The notes under the pieces: model-generated
Seen by the model: only the letters and a program-made list of their open reading frames with translations
Told to the model about the DNA's origin: nothing
Databases searched by the model: none
DNA from: Flammula alnicola
Taxonomy: Eukaryota; Basidiomycota; Agaricomycetes; Agaricales; Strophariaceae
Assembly: GCA_015499995.1 (NCBI GenBank)
Contig: JADNRV010000272.1
Coordinates: 1 to 64,000 of the forward strand
Direction: 5' to 3'
DNA length: 64,000 bases
Shown: one piece after another, positions 45,760 through 55,909 of the stretch
Layout: each line of letters begins with the position of its first letter
How positions within the stretch are numbered: the first letter of the stretch is position 1
Translations under genes and position numbers: made by a program

Positions 45760-47990
45760 AAGTAGGAAGCTGTTGTCGGTACATAGACCCTTGTTCGTGG
45801 GGTATGGGGTTCACATGAGAAACTTTGAATGGAGGTGTGCGAAGAAGACCCGCCCGACTGGATCGCACGGATCGGCAACGACAAGCTCCAGCACCTACTT
45901 TAGGGTCAGCAACCGAAACATGCGTTCTTCAAGGACGGTTCTCGTGATCACTTGAACGACCTTGGTGTGGTCTCGAACGACTCATTACATAGTGGAATAT
46001 CAACTGACAGTTCGTCAGAGGAACATGGGTTGTGTTCAGCACAGCTGCAGGAGAGTACAGGCAGGAATTGCGTAAGTGCCATTCGTAACATAGTCAGCAG
46101 GAGCACTGATGTTCAAGTTGCATTCTAGGTTGATTCCAGCCTCCCTCAAGCCTCCCTGACGGTTTTCAAGTCTGAAACAAGTCCCCCTTTCATGTCAGTC
46201 GACGTAGGCCTTTTGAGGAACACCCGGAACTCTTAGAAACCCCGCTTTCAGTGGGTCAAGTTTTAGAGGAGTGCAATAGCGTTCAACTTGTCTACAAAGT
46301 TGTGAGTATCAGCAAGTATTTTTTTGGTTGACCGTACGACTACGTGAACGACCTTGTATCTTACGGTGTGACACTTGGAAGCCAACACACAGGCCCCTGG
46401 TCCAGGAGGATCTGGTAGACGAGGACCAGCCTCTGATATTGTGAAGCTCCCTCTCGTTGCCAATCAAGGAGCGATTCCCCGGTGGTACGCTATCAACCAA
46501 ACGTATACAATATTACGCGCCGCTTCTTGGATTTCTCCCTCGGAACATGACAGGTAAGGCGACCCAGGCTTAGACATTTTCAGCCATATAGCGGTGAGCG
46601 CTCGCTTGTGAATATCATTGTAAACTTCAACCTCACAATATCTATTACCAGCCATATCCGTGTCCATTCCGAGCTGCTTCTTTCTTCTCATACTCGAGGT
46701 CGAGAATCTCATTCGGAATCATTAGGCACAATCTAAACCCATAATGGAACGCTTATCTGTTCATCTGCGCCAACTCGAGGAGCTCACATTCGAAGGTCAG
46801 GTCGATGACGTGCAAGCCTTCTACGAGAAGGCAGACGAAGTCAAAGAAGACAACGAAATTCCTTTCGCAGCCATCATTTATTTATTTCACTTGAATAATC
46901 CGACCACCAAATCAAGATGTCACTGGTACTCCAACATTTTCAGCATCGTTATTCATGAACCAGCTGGCGCCCGCTTCTGATTTCCCTGACAGTACCAGCT
47001 TGGTACCAGCAGCAGCCTACTCGCACCCTCTGCATCGAGGATGAAACATAGGGATGCCCCTCTCCAGGCTCTCCCATGGTAGCATGCTTGCGGTATACAT
47101 GACGGCGATGAGAAAGGTGTCGGACATTGGATGTCTACTATTGCATGCTCAGGCTGGTTCGTCTTGTTCTCTCAAGTGTGGCATAAATATCTAAATTTGC
47201 TACTTATTGCTCAAAGCAAACTATTGGTACTTACTCATGATTCACCGAAACCGGCGCCGTTTCAGCTGTCCGGGGATCTCTGAGCGCTCAGAGACCGCCA
47301 GAAGAGTGACTAAACCTCGGCTTAGGATACCTGACCCTGTCATAAATCAGCGACTGGCTGAATCATCATCTTAGGCGTGCTCTTGCCCTCGCCTACGTTC
47401 GACAGAAAATGCCCCACTTTCAACCCCGATTATTTGATGTGCGCTCACATTTACACGGCTCCGAGTGAAGTTGCAGGGCGCCGAGGACAACGAACTCTGC
47501 CTGCAAAACTGATGCACGCTCTCGCGACTCTACAGCGTTTCAACGTAGAGTACACTCAGACCGATTTTCTTATTCCTAGTCATTGATCTTCCTTTAATTT
47601 TCAATGCCCCCTACTCGCCCCCTCTCCCTGATCTTCAAGCTAGAGTACGAGCTGTTAAAATCTACCTTGGAACAATGTAGTATGGAGATAAAAAAACAAC
47701 GTTTATTAATAGGAACTTTCCAGCTTGGACATCTGTTGAATTGTCGAGGCACCTGCAAACGTTCTTGAGTAAGTATTGCTCGTTTAGTGGGCCCGAGTTG
47801 TGTACCGGTCCAGGGGACTGCGCCGCCTTTTTGGAAATTTGTTTGTAATGAAGCTGGATTAGATGCATGGCACCATTACAAGATGAAACTCGCAACTTCA
47901 ATGTCTATTGGTACCCCTGGTCTATTAGGTATATATAGCTCAATAACATGAGTCTAAACACCTCACGCAACCCGTTGTCGATTAATTTGT
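45760..47990. other. Gene-poor interval with two short coding-like frames
   Basis: Minus 46712-46464 (82 codons, e.g. CEVEVYNDIHKRALTAIW) and plus 46744-46980 (78 codons, MERLSVHLRQLEELTFEGQ) have coding-like composition and diverge from 31 bp apart, but neither shows a known motif or a definite splice continuation. They could be gene remnants. The rest shows nothing. Confidence 0.35.
47930..47937 (+). promoter_or_regulatory. TATA box before the secreted protein gene
   Basis: GGTATATATAGC lies about 85 bp upstream of the start at 48019, a plausible core promoter spacing. Confidence 0.45.
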
Positions 47991-48018
47991 CCTCAAACTC
48001 CACCCTCCAACAATTTCG

Positions 48019-48648
48019 ATGCGCCCCTTCGCTCTCAAGTCCCTCTTCGTCTTGTCCATAGCCACTCTCGGACATGCGCTGTCTAGTCTCACTGAATGGA
48101 CTGAGCAACACCTCACTGCCCTAGTCGTCGCCAACACCACGGCCCAGCTCCAAACCGCCATCGACTCATTCATATCCCCCAATGTCGCCCTCGAGCTCAA
48201 TGGTGCCAATATCACACTCGCCGGCTTCACGGCGTTCCTCCAAGCAGGCCTTCCCAATAGAGTTAGCGCCAACGTGACCTTCAATGCGGTGGTCGAGGTT
48301 CCTTCAAACCCACAGAGCCCTGCCGCGGTATGTGTTACACTGGCTTTCGAAAGGAGATTACTGACTACTGAGTTTGGTTTAATTCTGCCCAGGCTGGATG
48401 GGTTGGAATTTTCTTCGTAACTAACTTCGTATACGGGAACCCTCCTGTAAACTTAACCGTCGAAGTTGCCTCCGACCTCCTCCTGTGAGTGTCTAATGAT
48501 TGAAATTTGTGTCTTTCTTAACATTTTTTTATCCAGAGTTCAGCCGGTTCCTTCTGTTGCACCTGCTAATGCTGGCAGTAACTATGACTCCAGGAGGCTC
48601 ACTGTTATCCAGCGTGTCTCCACTGAAGTCACGACTCCAATTAATTAA
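48019..48648 (+). CDS. Small secreted protein, unknown family (NTF2/SnoaL-like?)
   Basis: Exons 48019-48327, 48393-48484 and 48537-48648 give 170 aa. The N-terminus is a signal peptide (FVLSIATLGHALS). The mature part has few charges, repeated NxT sequons (ANTTAQ, GANITL, ANVTF, VNLTVEV), and ends with a polar tail. The helix-then-sheet pattern (EWTEQHLTALVVANTTAQLQ, then AGWVGIFFVTNFVYG) loosely recalls the NTF2/SnoaL fold, but this is weak. No cysteines in the mature chain, so it is not a typical disulfide-rich effector. Confidence 0.65.
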
Positions 48649-49167
48649 TGAGCCGAAATGTCGAGCCAACTTGGATGGCAGATGCCTTCCAAAGTTGTAT
48701 TGTGATAGGGATATGTATGCTGGATATATGTATAGCGCGAGATGTAGATGGTAGTAGTAGCTGTAAATATAGTCTTTGGCGAGCGTAAAGGGTATTCAGC
48801 TTGGAGTCCATAGAGTAATACTAGCCAGTAATGAAGCTTGAATGCGGATAAACATACCCAAAGCAGGAATTACATGGGTTTGAGTGCGTGGATTCGTGTT
48901 GTTCCTTGTTTAGCTCTCATTTAGCGCCCGTGTGAAGCTCGTAATTCACCACTTCCGTGATCTTCGCTGCTCGCCTCCGCTATTGAAACTTTCGCTGGAT
49001 TTTGATTGATTTAGCCTCTTGTACCCAGCAGAAATTACATATTATCCAGGGCTATTATCCCCTCATTCGAGAAAGATGTTTTCCTGTTTCTTATACTGCG
49101 CTAACGCTTATGTAGTAATGGCTTTCATTGACGTTGCATTACAGCTAGTCTTTTTGTTTAATTCTTG

Positions 49168-50475
49168 TCATGAAGCACTGGCTGGAGCCGTCGAAGCCCG
49201 CAGGTCATTGACATACAGGCCCGCGGTGTCGACTTGGGCGACCCACAATTGCCATGCTCTCCCCAAGCTGAAAAATGCATCAGCTCTCCATCCTGCGAGA
49301 TAATGATGCTGCACTCACAGCGAAGTGCTTTCGGTCGTGTTTGCGCCATCTTGTGCCTCTCTCGGAGTAAGACCTGTAGACCCTCCCAGCAACGTCGCTT
49401 GGAACTGCACCTTCGCGTCTTGCAGCGTGTAGAATGATCGGAAGACGGCATCGCGCACGGATGAGCCCCGCACGGCCATCCCGTGTCCTTTCATGAGAAC
49501 AACCTGGAAACGACATTCATCAGTTCATATCCACCGCTATTCGCTGGACTGCGTACGCCACTATCCGAGGAGAATGAGCGCGCAAGCGCGTCTCCAAGCA
49601 CCGCCGTGCGGATGAGCGTGTCATGTGGCTGATTTTCGGGGAGTATACTGGTTGGCAGCTTTCCCGTGTCGAAGATGGGCGTTCCTTGGGTTCCTATCGA
49701 ACCGGCCTTGACGAGGGAGGAAGGAGACATATTAGCTTGGAGCTTCTTTCAATGCTACGGGTAGACAGACTGTGTGCATTTGGGCTTTCAGAGGGACGTT
49801 CGCACCCGCGAAAGGGAGGACTTCGGTCGTGTGACTGTGGACGACACCTTGGACGTCTGGGAAGGCTTTATAGAGCTGTAATTCAAATTAAGGGAGGTAT
49901 TCAGATACTTTGGGGCTTCAGCACACCTCGGAATGAATAAAACGCTCCGCAAAGCCCGCTGGAATGTTCGCGCCCGTTACGGACGTGTTAAAAGTTAACG
50001 ACAAGGCTGTGGCATTATTGATCTCGTAACTAATAATAAAGAAATGTTAGAGACATCATGAGTGCTGGCCGCAGTGGTCCCAGCTTTTCCACATACGTTA
50101 TAATTGACTGAGATGTTGCGAGGGCTGGTGCCAGGGAAAATGACCTGCGATGCTGGGGTTGACGACATCAATGTGAAGTGATTCTTTAATACAGACTCAC
50201 ATGAAGAACTCGCTCAGGTTATCTGGGTTGCGTACTGACACATGCCCAAAGGCATCGACAATGTCCAAGAAGTGCAATATATCTTCCGCAACAAATATTG
50301 GTTCATGGGACGTCAAAACTGAAGCAGCAACCACGGTACTTACGACCCGCATCCAAGAGGTCTGTCGTTGCGCTCAAGACCGCCGGAGATACACTGGTTG
50401 CAGCGCTGGAAACGGAGAATGCAGTAGACCAGGCACCTGCAAAAGCGAGCCAGGCAGAAAGGCGAGAAGGGCGCA
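49168..50475 (-). CDS. Class II aldolase/adducin-like protein, secreted
   Basis: The ATG at 50475 starts a likely signal peptide (RLSAWLAFAGAWSTAFS). The exons then give LLDAG-HILHFLDIVDAFGH, VSVRNPDNLSEFFM, SLAPALATS, the zinc-site segment GVVHSHTTEVLPFAG and later VVLMKGHGMAVRG, ending at 49168. HSH plus GHG are the metal-binding histidines of the class II aldolase/adducin fold (fuculose-phosphate aldolase, ribulose-5-phosphate 4-epimerase). A 55-bp intron (donor GTACGC, about 49562) brings DSG directly to VVLMKGHG. Secretion is unusual for a sugar-phosphate enzyme, so the true substrate may be non-phosphorylated. Same strand as the muconate-cyclase gene upstream. Confidence 0.75.
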
Positions 50476-50856
50476 TATCGAGAGATGGGGCATCGTGGAA
50501 GCAAGTGTCCTCGTTTTATGCGTCGTTAATGCATACTATTTTCTCTTCTTTGCCAGTCGTGGGACGGACATACCCAATGCCATATTCCTATTCCTAGAAG
50601 CAGCTGTCTCCAACTTCTACCGACTCTCACCATTGCAAGTCGCTGAGTCGCGGTACGAGAATGTGCGATTGTTCACAGACCTGGTCACCTGCCATGACTC
50701 CATGTCAATGACCACAACCTCAAGCGACGTATAAATAGCTCGATTTATATTTACGGAGTGGATGTGAATACTCTGGCGTCATTCGCGGTCGCTTGAAAGG
50801 ACGTCCCAAAGGCCCGTGTATCTGCGAGGGTATAAATTCAGAATCCCAGTTTAGAA

Positions 50857-52369
50857 TTAATCCAACCATATCGCATGGCTCGCTCCCTGTATCTTTCCTT
50901 CATCTACCGAGTCGCCACTACTTTCCGCTTTACCATTCGCAGACGATGACTTGTCAGCAGAAGGCCATTCCGCAACGACTTTAACACCGCCACTTCCCCA
51001 CCCGTCCCATTCCAGGACACGTACTGCGCCAGTTCCAGACGGAGAGGCGGTAGCTTCATCGTCATCCGTGAGTAGGATCCATAAGCTCCCGCCAGCATTT
51101 CCAGAGGTATCTTTGGGTAATATGTCGATAGCATTGGCTTTACCCCCAGATGTATGTGTCTGGAATCGTTCTGCGTCTTCGTCTGGAGAGCCAGAGCCAA
51201 CCTGGTCATCTTGCTGAGACAGACTGGTAAAGTTCCCTTCTTCATCGAGAGGGAATACGCTAAGCCATCCTCGAATGTCAGGTGTCGAGCCACGCGTAGT
51301 GGTGATCAAGATCTGGGGACTTGGGTTTGAAACCGTTGGAGGTGGGAGCATGAGTGTATCGCCGCGGAAGGAATGGTTGGAGTTGGACGTCGAGGAATGT
51401 GTTGAAAGACTCGACCAGTTACGTGGCAGCAAGGAACGAGAAGCGATGTGCTCCAGAGTGGTTGGCGAGATTCGGTAGGAATCCACATAGTTAGCTAAAA
51501 GAGGGGGGTTTGCTCAGTAAACAGACCGAAGGACCGTAGGATAACTTACAATGTTCAGTTACGCAATACAGCACCTTTCCGTTTGGGTGAACTTTAACGT
51601 GTCGCGGACCATCATTCGCATCCTTTCCGCGTGGAGATCCAATAGACGCGATGTGCGTTAAATGGCCACTTGTGGAATCCCACGTATACATTTCGATGGA
51701 ATTTGTACCAAGTACAGGTATGAATGCATGCTGACGAGAGGGCGTAAACTCGATTCCATGAGATCCATATCGCTATTCGTAGATGCAAATTAAACACACG
51801 AAGACATGAATATCTTTAAGGACATACTAATGCTACCCTTGTCTTGTCTGCATTCTCCAATTCACTTTCAGGCACGAAGAGTATTTGCTGAACCTTTTCG
51901 CCAAATCCCCCTGTTTTGGGATCTATTAAGTGGGCTTCACCTGTAGGCCCGCCTGCAGAGTATGCATACGTATAGGGCGGTGGGACAGTAATGTACGATG
52001 ATGTGGCAGCTGTTGTCGATTTAGTAGCACACCAAAGACGTAAGGGCTCCTCAAGCACGCACTGATTGGGACAGTGTTGATATGCGTCACCCTCCAGGAT
52101 TCAGAGCGCTCCACATGCCAACTTGAAAGCGAAGGGGGAAGTGCCCAGCTGGTCGTATACACACGATCTTTGTGTTGATTGGCCGCCAGATATTGATGCG
52201 GCCCATGCGCAGGTATTGTCTGCAAGTGAGATAGAGATCGGTTGGATGGGGAGAAAGCAAGTAAGAATAAGGAAAGAGATCGAAATGAGCCAGATAAGAT
52301 GTGGTAGATGGGCAATTCTGGAACGACTGTGCTGTTGAGTGGGATGTTCAGGACATTCTGAACGTCCAT
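50857..52369 (-). CDS. Carboxy-cis,cis-muconate cyclase-like enzyme (3-carboxymuconate lactonising)
   Basis: Exons 52369-52063, 52009-51828, 51772-51550 and 51494-50857 give 449 aa. Propeller segments include HILSGSFRSLSLFLLAF, HGPHQYLAANQHKDRVY, PPYTYAYSAGGPTGEAHLID, RYGSHGIEFTPSRQHAF and GPRHVKVHPNGKVLYCVTEH, matching fungal 3-carboxymuconate cyclases (seven-bladed propeller, unrelated in fold to bacterial cycloisomerases). The enzyme turns 3-carboxy-cis,cis-muconate into a carboxymuconolactone in protocatechuate catabolism. The C-terminal about 100 residues are acidic and Ser-rich. Together with the intradiol dioxygenase (44.3 kb) and the decarboxylase/enol-lactonase fusion (30.1 kb), the window holds successive pathway activities. 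Confidence 0.83.
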
Positions 52370-52399
52370 GACTTCGGAATGTATAAGGGAAAAATGGCC

Positions 52400-53430
52400 C
52401 GGGGTTGACCAAATTCTTTGAGTGTTATCTAGACAGGGTATTCGTTGGGTATTCGTAAGAATCTGCAAGAAACTGGAAGAAAAGAAATGTTGTCGAGGAC
52501 CAGTGATGGGAGTCACCGGAACCTGGGAAGACCTAACCCTAGCATAGGTGTAACAAGCCATTGTCCCACGAACACTGAGAGCGCTCAGTGCTAGCTTCCG
52601 TCTGTCTTTTTGAGCACAAAATATCATCCCAACCCAAGGTTCGTGCTGAATTGAGGAGGTGGTCACTAAAACACAATTTACCAATGCCTACTGAAGTTTA
52701 AGGATTCGGAAACTCTCCAGCAGTTCGAATTCCTGCTGCACCATCTGCTGCCGTGGAAAAATAATTAATACAATACTCGAACAGTTGTCGAACTATTCTC
52801 CTTCAAGAAAGTCATTCTCAGTCCTACCTCCTGCTCTTGCAGAAGACTACCAACCATCTGCAAGGTCCGTTGGTGAGTCACGTTAACCCCCCGCTTGCCT
52901 CGCTGACTCCCCTCTTGCTTCGTTTAGCCCCTGCGAGCCTTGTTTCGCCTCCTCGAGGCTCGTTTGAACCCACGTTGACGCCCCTGGCAAGACTGCCAAA
53001 TACGAGCAGAGATCAGACGTGGAGGCCGAGGCATGTGTAGCAATGTGAATTCGTGCACCATTCACAACAGTGCACGTTGAGGTGACTGGAGAAAGAAACC
53101 AATTTTGACTTGGGGGTTCGTTCTACTGATATAAACAACACGTGTACGGGCATTAGCAATGTCTCAATATTTTTGGAAATCTCGACAGTGCTACATTATA
53201 CTCGAGAGAATCCAAGTTATTCTGGGCTACATATCTGCTCGCCTTATTTGAGTGACAGAAGCCCCTTTAAAAATAAAACACAGGGTATTAATATATTACC
53301 GATCAACCTATAGCTTATGCTTGATCTCCTTGGTCGCTATTCTAGCGAACTGCTGGTAGGGAATACCACTAGAAAAGCGTTCCGCTTGAGCTAAAAACAC
53401 TTTTAGCAATTACAGATCCAAGGTAGGTAT
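52400..53430. other. No gene recognised
   Basis: No exon chain. A small imperfect repeat (GCCTCG...CTCCCCTCTTGC...CTTGTTTCGCCTCCTCGAGG) at 52890-52970 gives a repetitive Leu/Pro/Ser open frame without domain. Confidence 0.45.
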
Positions 53431-53437
53431 CAAATGT

Positions 53438-54727
53438 TCACTCGCCATAACTCTCGCGCAGATTTACGGCGTCAGGGTCATTCTTCTCGTGCAAACCCCG
53501 CCGAATGAGACTCCTCATGACCAAGAGTGCCGTCGGGTCCAAGCCAGCCAATTCAGCCTGAAGTTCAGAACGCACAGTAGAATGGAAGGATTCTACGCTT
53601 TGCGCAGGATATATTTTGCTATTAAGAGAAGTATGCTTGAGTGGCCATCGAAATATTCATTTAGGGTCCTGGAACGCACTTGTAAAATCCGCAGGCAAGT
53701 AGTTCCTCTGCGGTCTTCTTTTTCCCCCAGATGAGTACCTCGTTGGCGAAGCCAACACCCACTAATGTCACGAATTAGTTTTGTTAGTTTTATTATGCGA
53801 GCGTTAAAGGAAACGCGTAAGCGGGACTTACTGCGATTCACAAAGCTCACACTAGAGCCTCCCTCGGCAACAAGGCCTATTCCACGGTGAGAATTTGAGT
53901 AATAATTCAGGAGGCGTAAAATGTGGACCGACCGAGGAAGGTGAATGGAACGGCAAGCCATGCACTCGGCAACGCATAAATGAAGTCGAAATAACCAAGG
54001 AAAGCTGGCAATACGAAGGAGCTGAATGTCTCCCCTCAGGAATGCAACACTGGGGAATTATACCTGCCGTGATGCCTGAGTTGAGGTTCGGTTATGAGGA
54101 CCTAGTGACAGTGATAATGCAATTTATTACTTACCCATCACAGGACCATTGAGAGCCGCGACAAGGATCTTGCTATGCGAATAGAGCTTACGATCACGCC
54201 AATGTTGGTCAAAGTGTCGTTCAAACAGGTTGAAAAATGGCTCTCACCGCCTTGCCACAGTCCGTAGTGGTGCTCACTACGTTATTCTTAAGAGCATTAC
54301 GGACGTTGCCAACAGATTTCGTAGCATTGGACATGTTTGTGGTGCGCTTGACATTTGTGCCGCTGGCTTATGTGTAAATAGGCAGTCGCGTCTCAACATC
54401 GGTGGCAGGCTAACGTACGCGCAGAACCACTGCCCGGTGGCTAAGATAATATCAGGTTAGAAGAATAGAGATTGGCGTTAATGGTTAATGGTAGCACCCA
54501 CCTTGCCACACAGTAACCAAAACTTCTTCATTTTTGTCAATCTCCCTCAATGCGTTGGCAAAAGCATCATAATCTGGGCATAAGGCAAAAACGATATGAA
54601 TCGTTAAATAACCAGAAAAAGAATGGCATTGCGAACCTTCTGCAGTAATGGCATTCAGGGTTTGTGGTCGGTTGAGGGTAATGGTAGCAATGCCGTCCGA
54701 GATGTCGATTGTTACAGTGGTACCCAT
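53438..54727 (-). CDS. Enoyl-CoA hydratase/isomerase (ECI-like), ten exons
   Basis: Exons 54727-54637, 54573-54502, 54440-54419, 54362-54248, 54186-54135, 54075-54064, 54004-53933, 53876-53832, 53761-53680 and 53618-53438 give 247 aa. It begins VTIDISDGIATITLNRPQTL, followed by ATGQWFCAGT (oxyanion/CoA loop), ILVAALNGPVMGITAG, FDFIYALPSAWLAVPF, LGLVAEGGSSVSFVNRMG and FANEVLIWGKKKTAEELLA, the classic crotonase order of delta3,delta2-enoyl-CoA isomerases. These act in mitochondrial or peroxisomal beta-oxidation. Exon 6 is only 12 nt, flanked by two introns of 59 bp each; omitting it would delete GITA from the conserved oxyanion region. No clear SKL-type peroxisomal signal at the C-terminus (ESYGE). 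Confidence 0.88.
54064..54075 (-). other. 12-nt microexon of the enoyl-CoA hydratase gene
   Basis: GCATCACGGCAG on the minus strand, bounded by CAG acceptor and GTATAA donor. Flanking introns are both 59 bp. It encodes G-I-T-A across the conserved NGPVxG...A segment of crotonases. Confidence 0.7.
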
Positions 54728-54739
54728 ATTTGCCGACAG

Positions 54740-55900
54740 TGGTTCTCAGGATAAGCAGCTTGCACAAGGTAATAAAAGAAAGAAAGGAGAATGCATGTAA
54801 GGGGAGAGCTTAAGCGAGATTTAACCCCTGAGGATGGTGGGAGAGAACAGGAAAATATTCATCATGATGTTGTGTGCACTGTGGGGTCCGGCTCGGCATC
54901 TTTCCTGATCCGAAGCAGGTCAGGCGCCCACGTCGCGCGACGATTAGCCGAGGACGCCGCACCATGATATTTCATCTTTATGGGCTCCAAGGACAGAAAT
55001 AATTATCAAGCTGCGCATTTTCTATCAATATCAACTCGATAGTTGATCACGATATGATTTAAATGATACTTGCCAATATTTCACCCCCCTGAATGAGGGT
55101 TTGAGCTAAGGCAGTTCGCAAGTGCGAACCCGAATTGCCTGCTATTAGTGGGCCACCTATTGGGAATTTGGGAGAAGTAATTAACTAGCGCTTCGGAATC
55201 GTTTTTGCAGAGTCTGAAACAGAAAGCGACTCGAGAACACACACTGAGTGCTGCCGATAGTATTCGGTGATTTGTACGTTGGGTTACTCGTCTCCGTCAT
55301 CAGCCAACATTTCAAGCGTTCGACAGTTAAAGGATGATTTATACCAAGGAGAAAGTCGGCTACAACACAAGTCAAGTTAAATTGGCTACATGATGCATTG
55401 AACAACGCGACTCGTCTCACTGTGTAATATCAGTCCGTCATTCACAATCACATCGGAACAACAGAATAGAAGTTCTGACGGCGTCGCCTGAGATAAGAAA
55501 AGAGCATCCAACTCCATAGATAACTGCTACTGCTACCATAGTCTCAACCTCGATCAGGATCTGATCAAAGGATCAGGTCCACTATAGGTACTCGTACAAA
55601 AAGTGGGAACATCAGTGCGTTTATTAGGGGGGAGCACATAATGTTCTGCAAGTCTTTTCTGCTCGAGATAAGTCTATTTTGACTCACTCCATACTGTATT
55701 AAATAATAGACAAGATGAATCCTCCAATAAAATGGTACACTTTGTACATGCAACTTGATCCATCTCACGGGAGACCCTTCGCGAGTTACAAAATCAGTCA
55801 AATTTAATGAAATAGGAACGTTCTAAATATTATACAGGTTAAACGACATTAAGACTTCGACATAGATGTAAATAGCATATGCATGTGTAAGATAAATGCA
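54740..55900. other. No gene recognised
   Basis: Open frames are short and motif-free. The left part is the enoyl-CoA hydratase promoter region and the right part the 3' flank of the NRPS-like gene. Confidence 0.45.
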
Positions 55901-55909
55901 GCAAAGAAC

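Noticed and set aside
49500..49512. 11-nt GT...AG insertion apparently breaking the class II aldolase frame
   Set aside because: A 55-bp intron with donor GTACGC gives a clean join DSG|VVLMKGHG, so no lesion is needed.
50201..50734. 177-codon plus-strand frame
   Set aside because: Antisense to the 5' exons and introns of the class II aldolase-like gene; no family resemblance.
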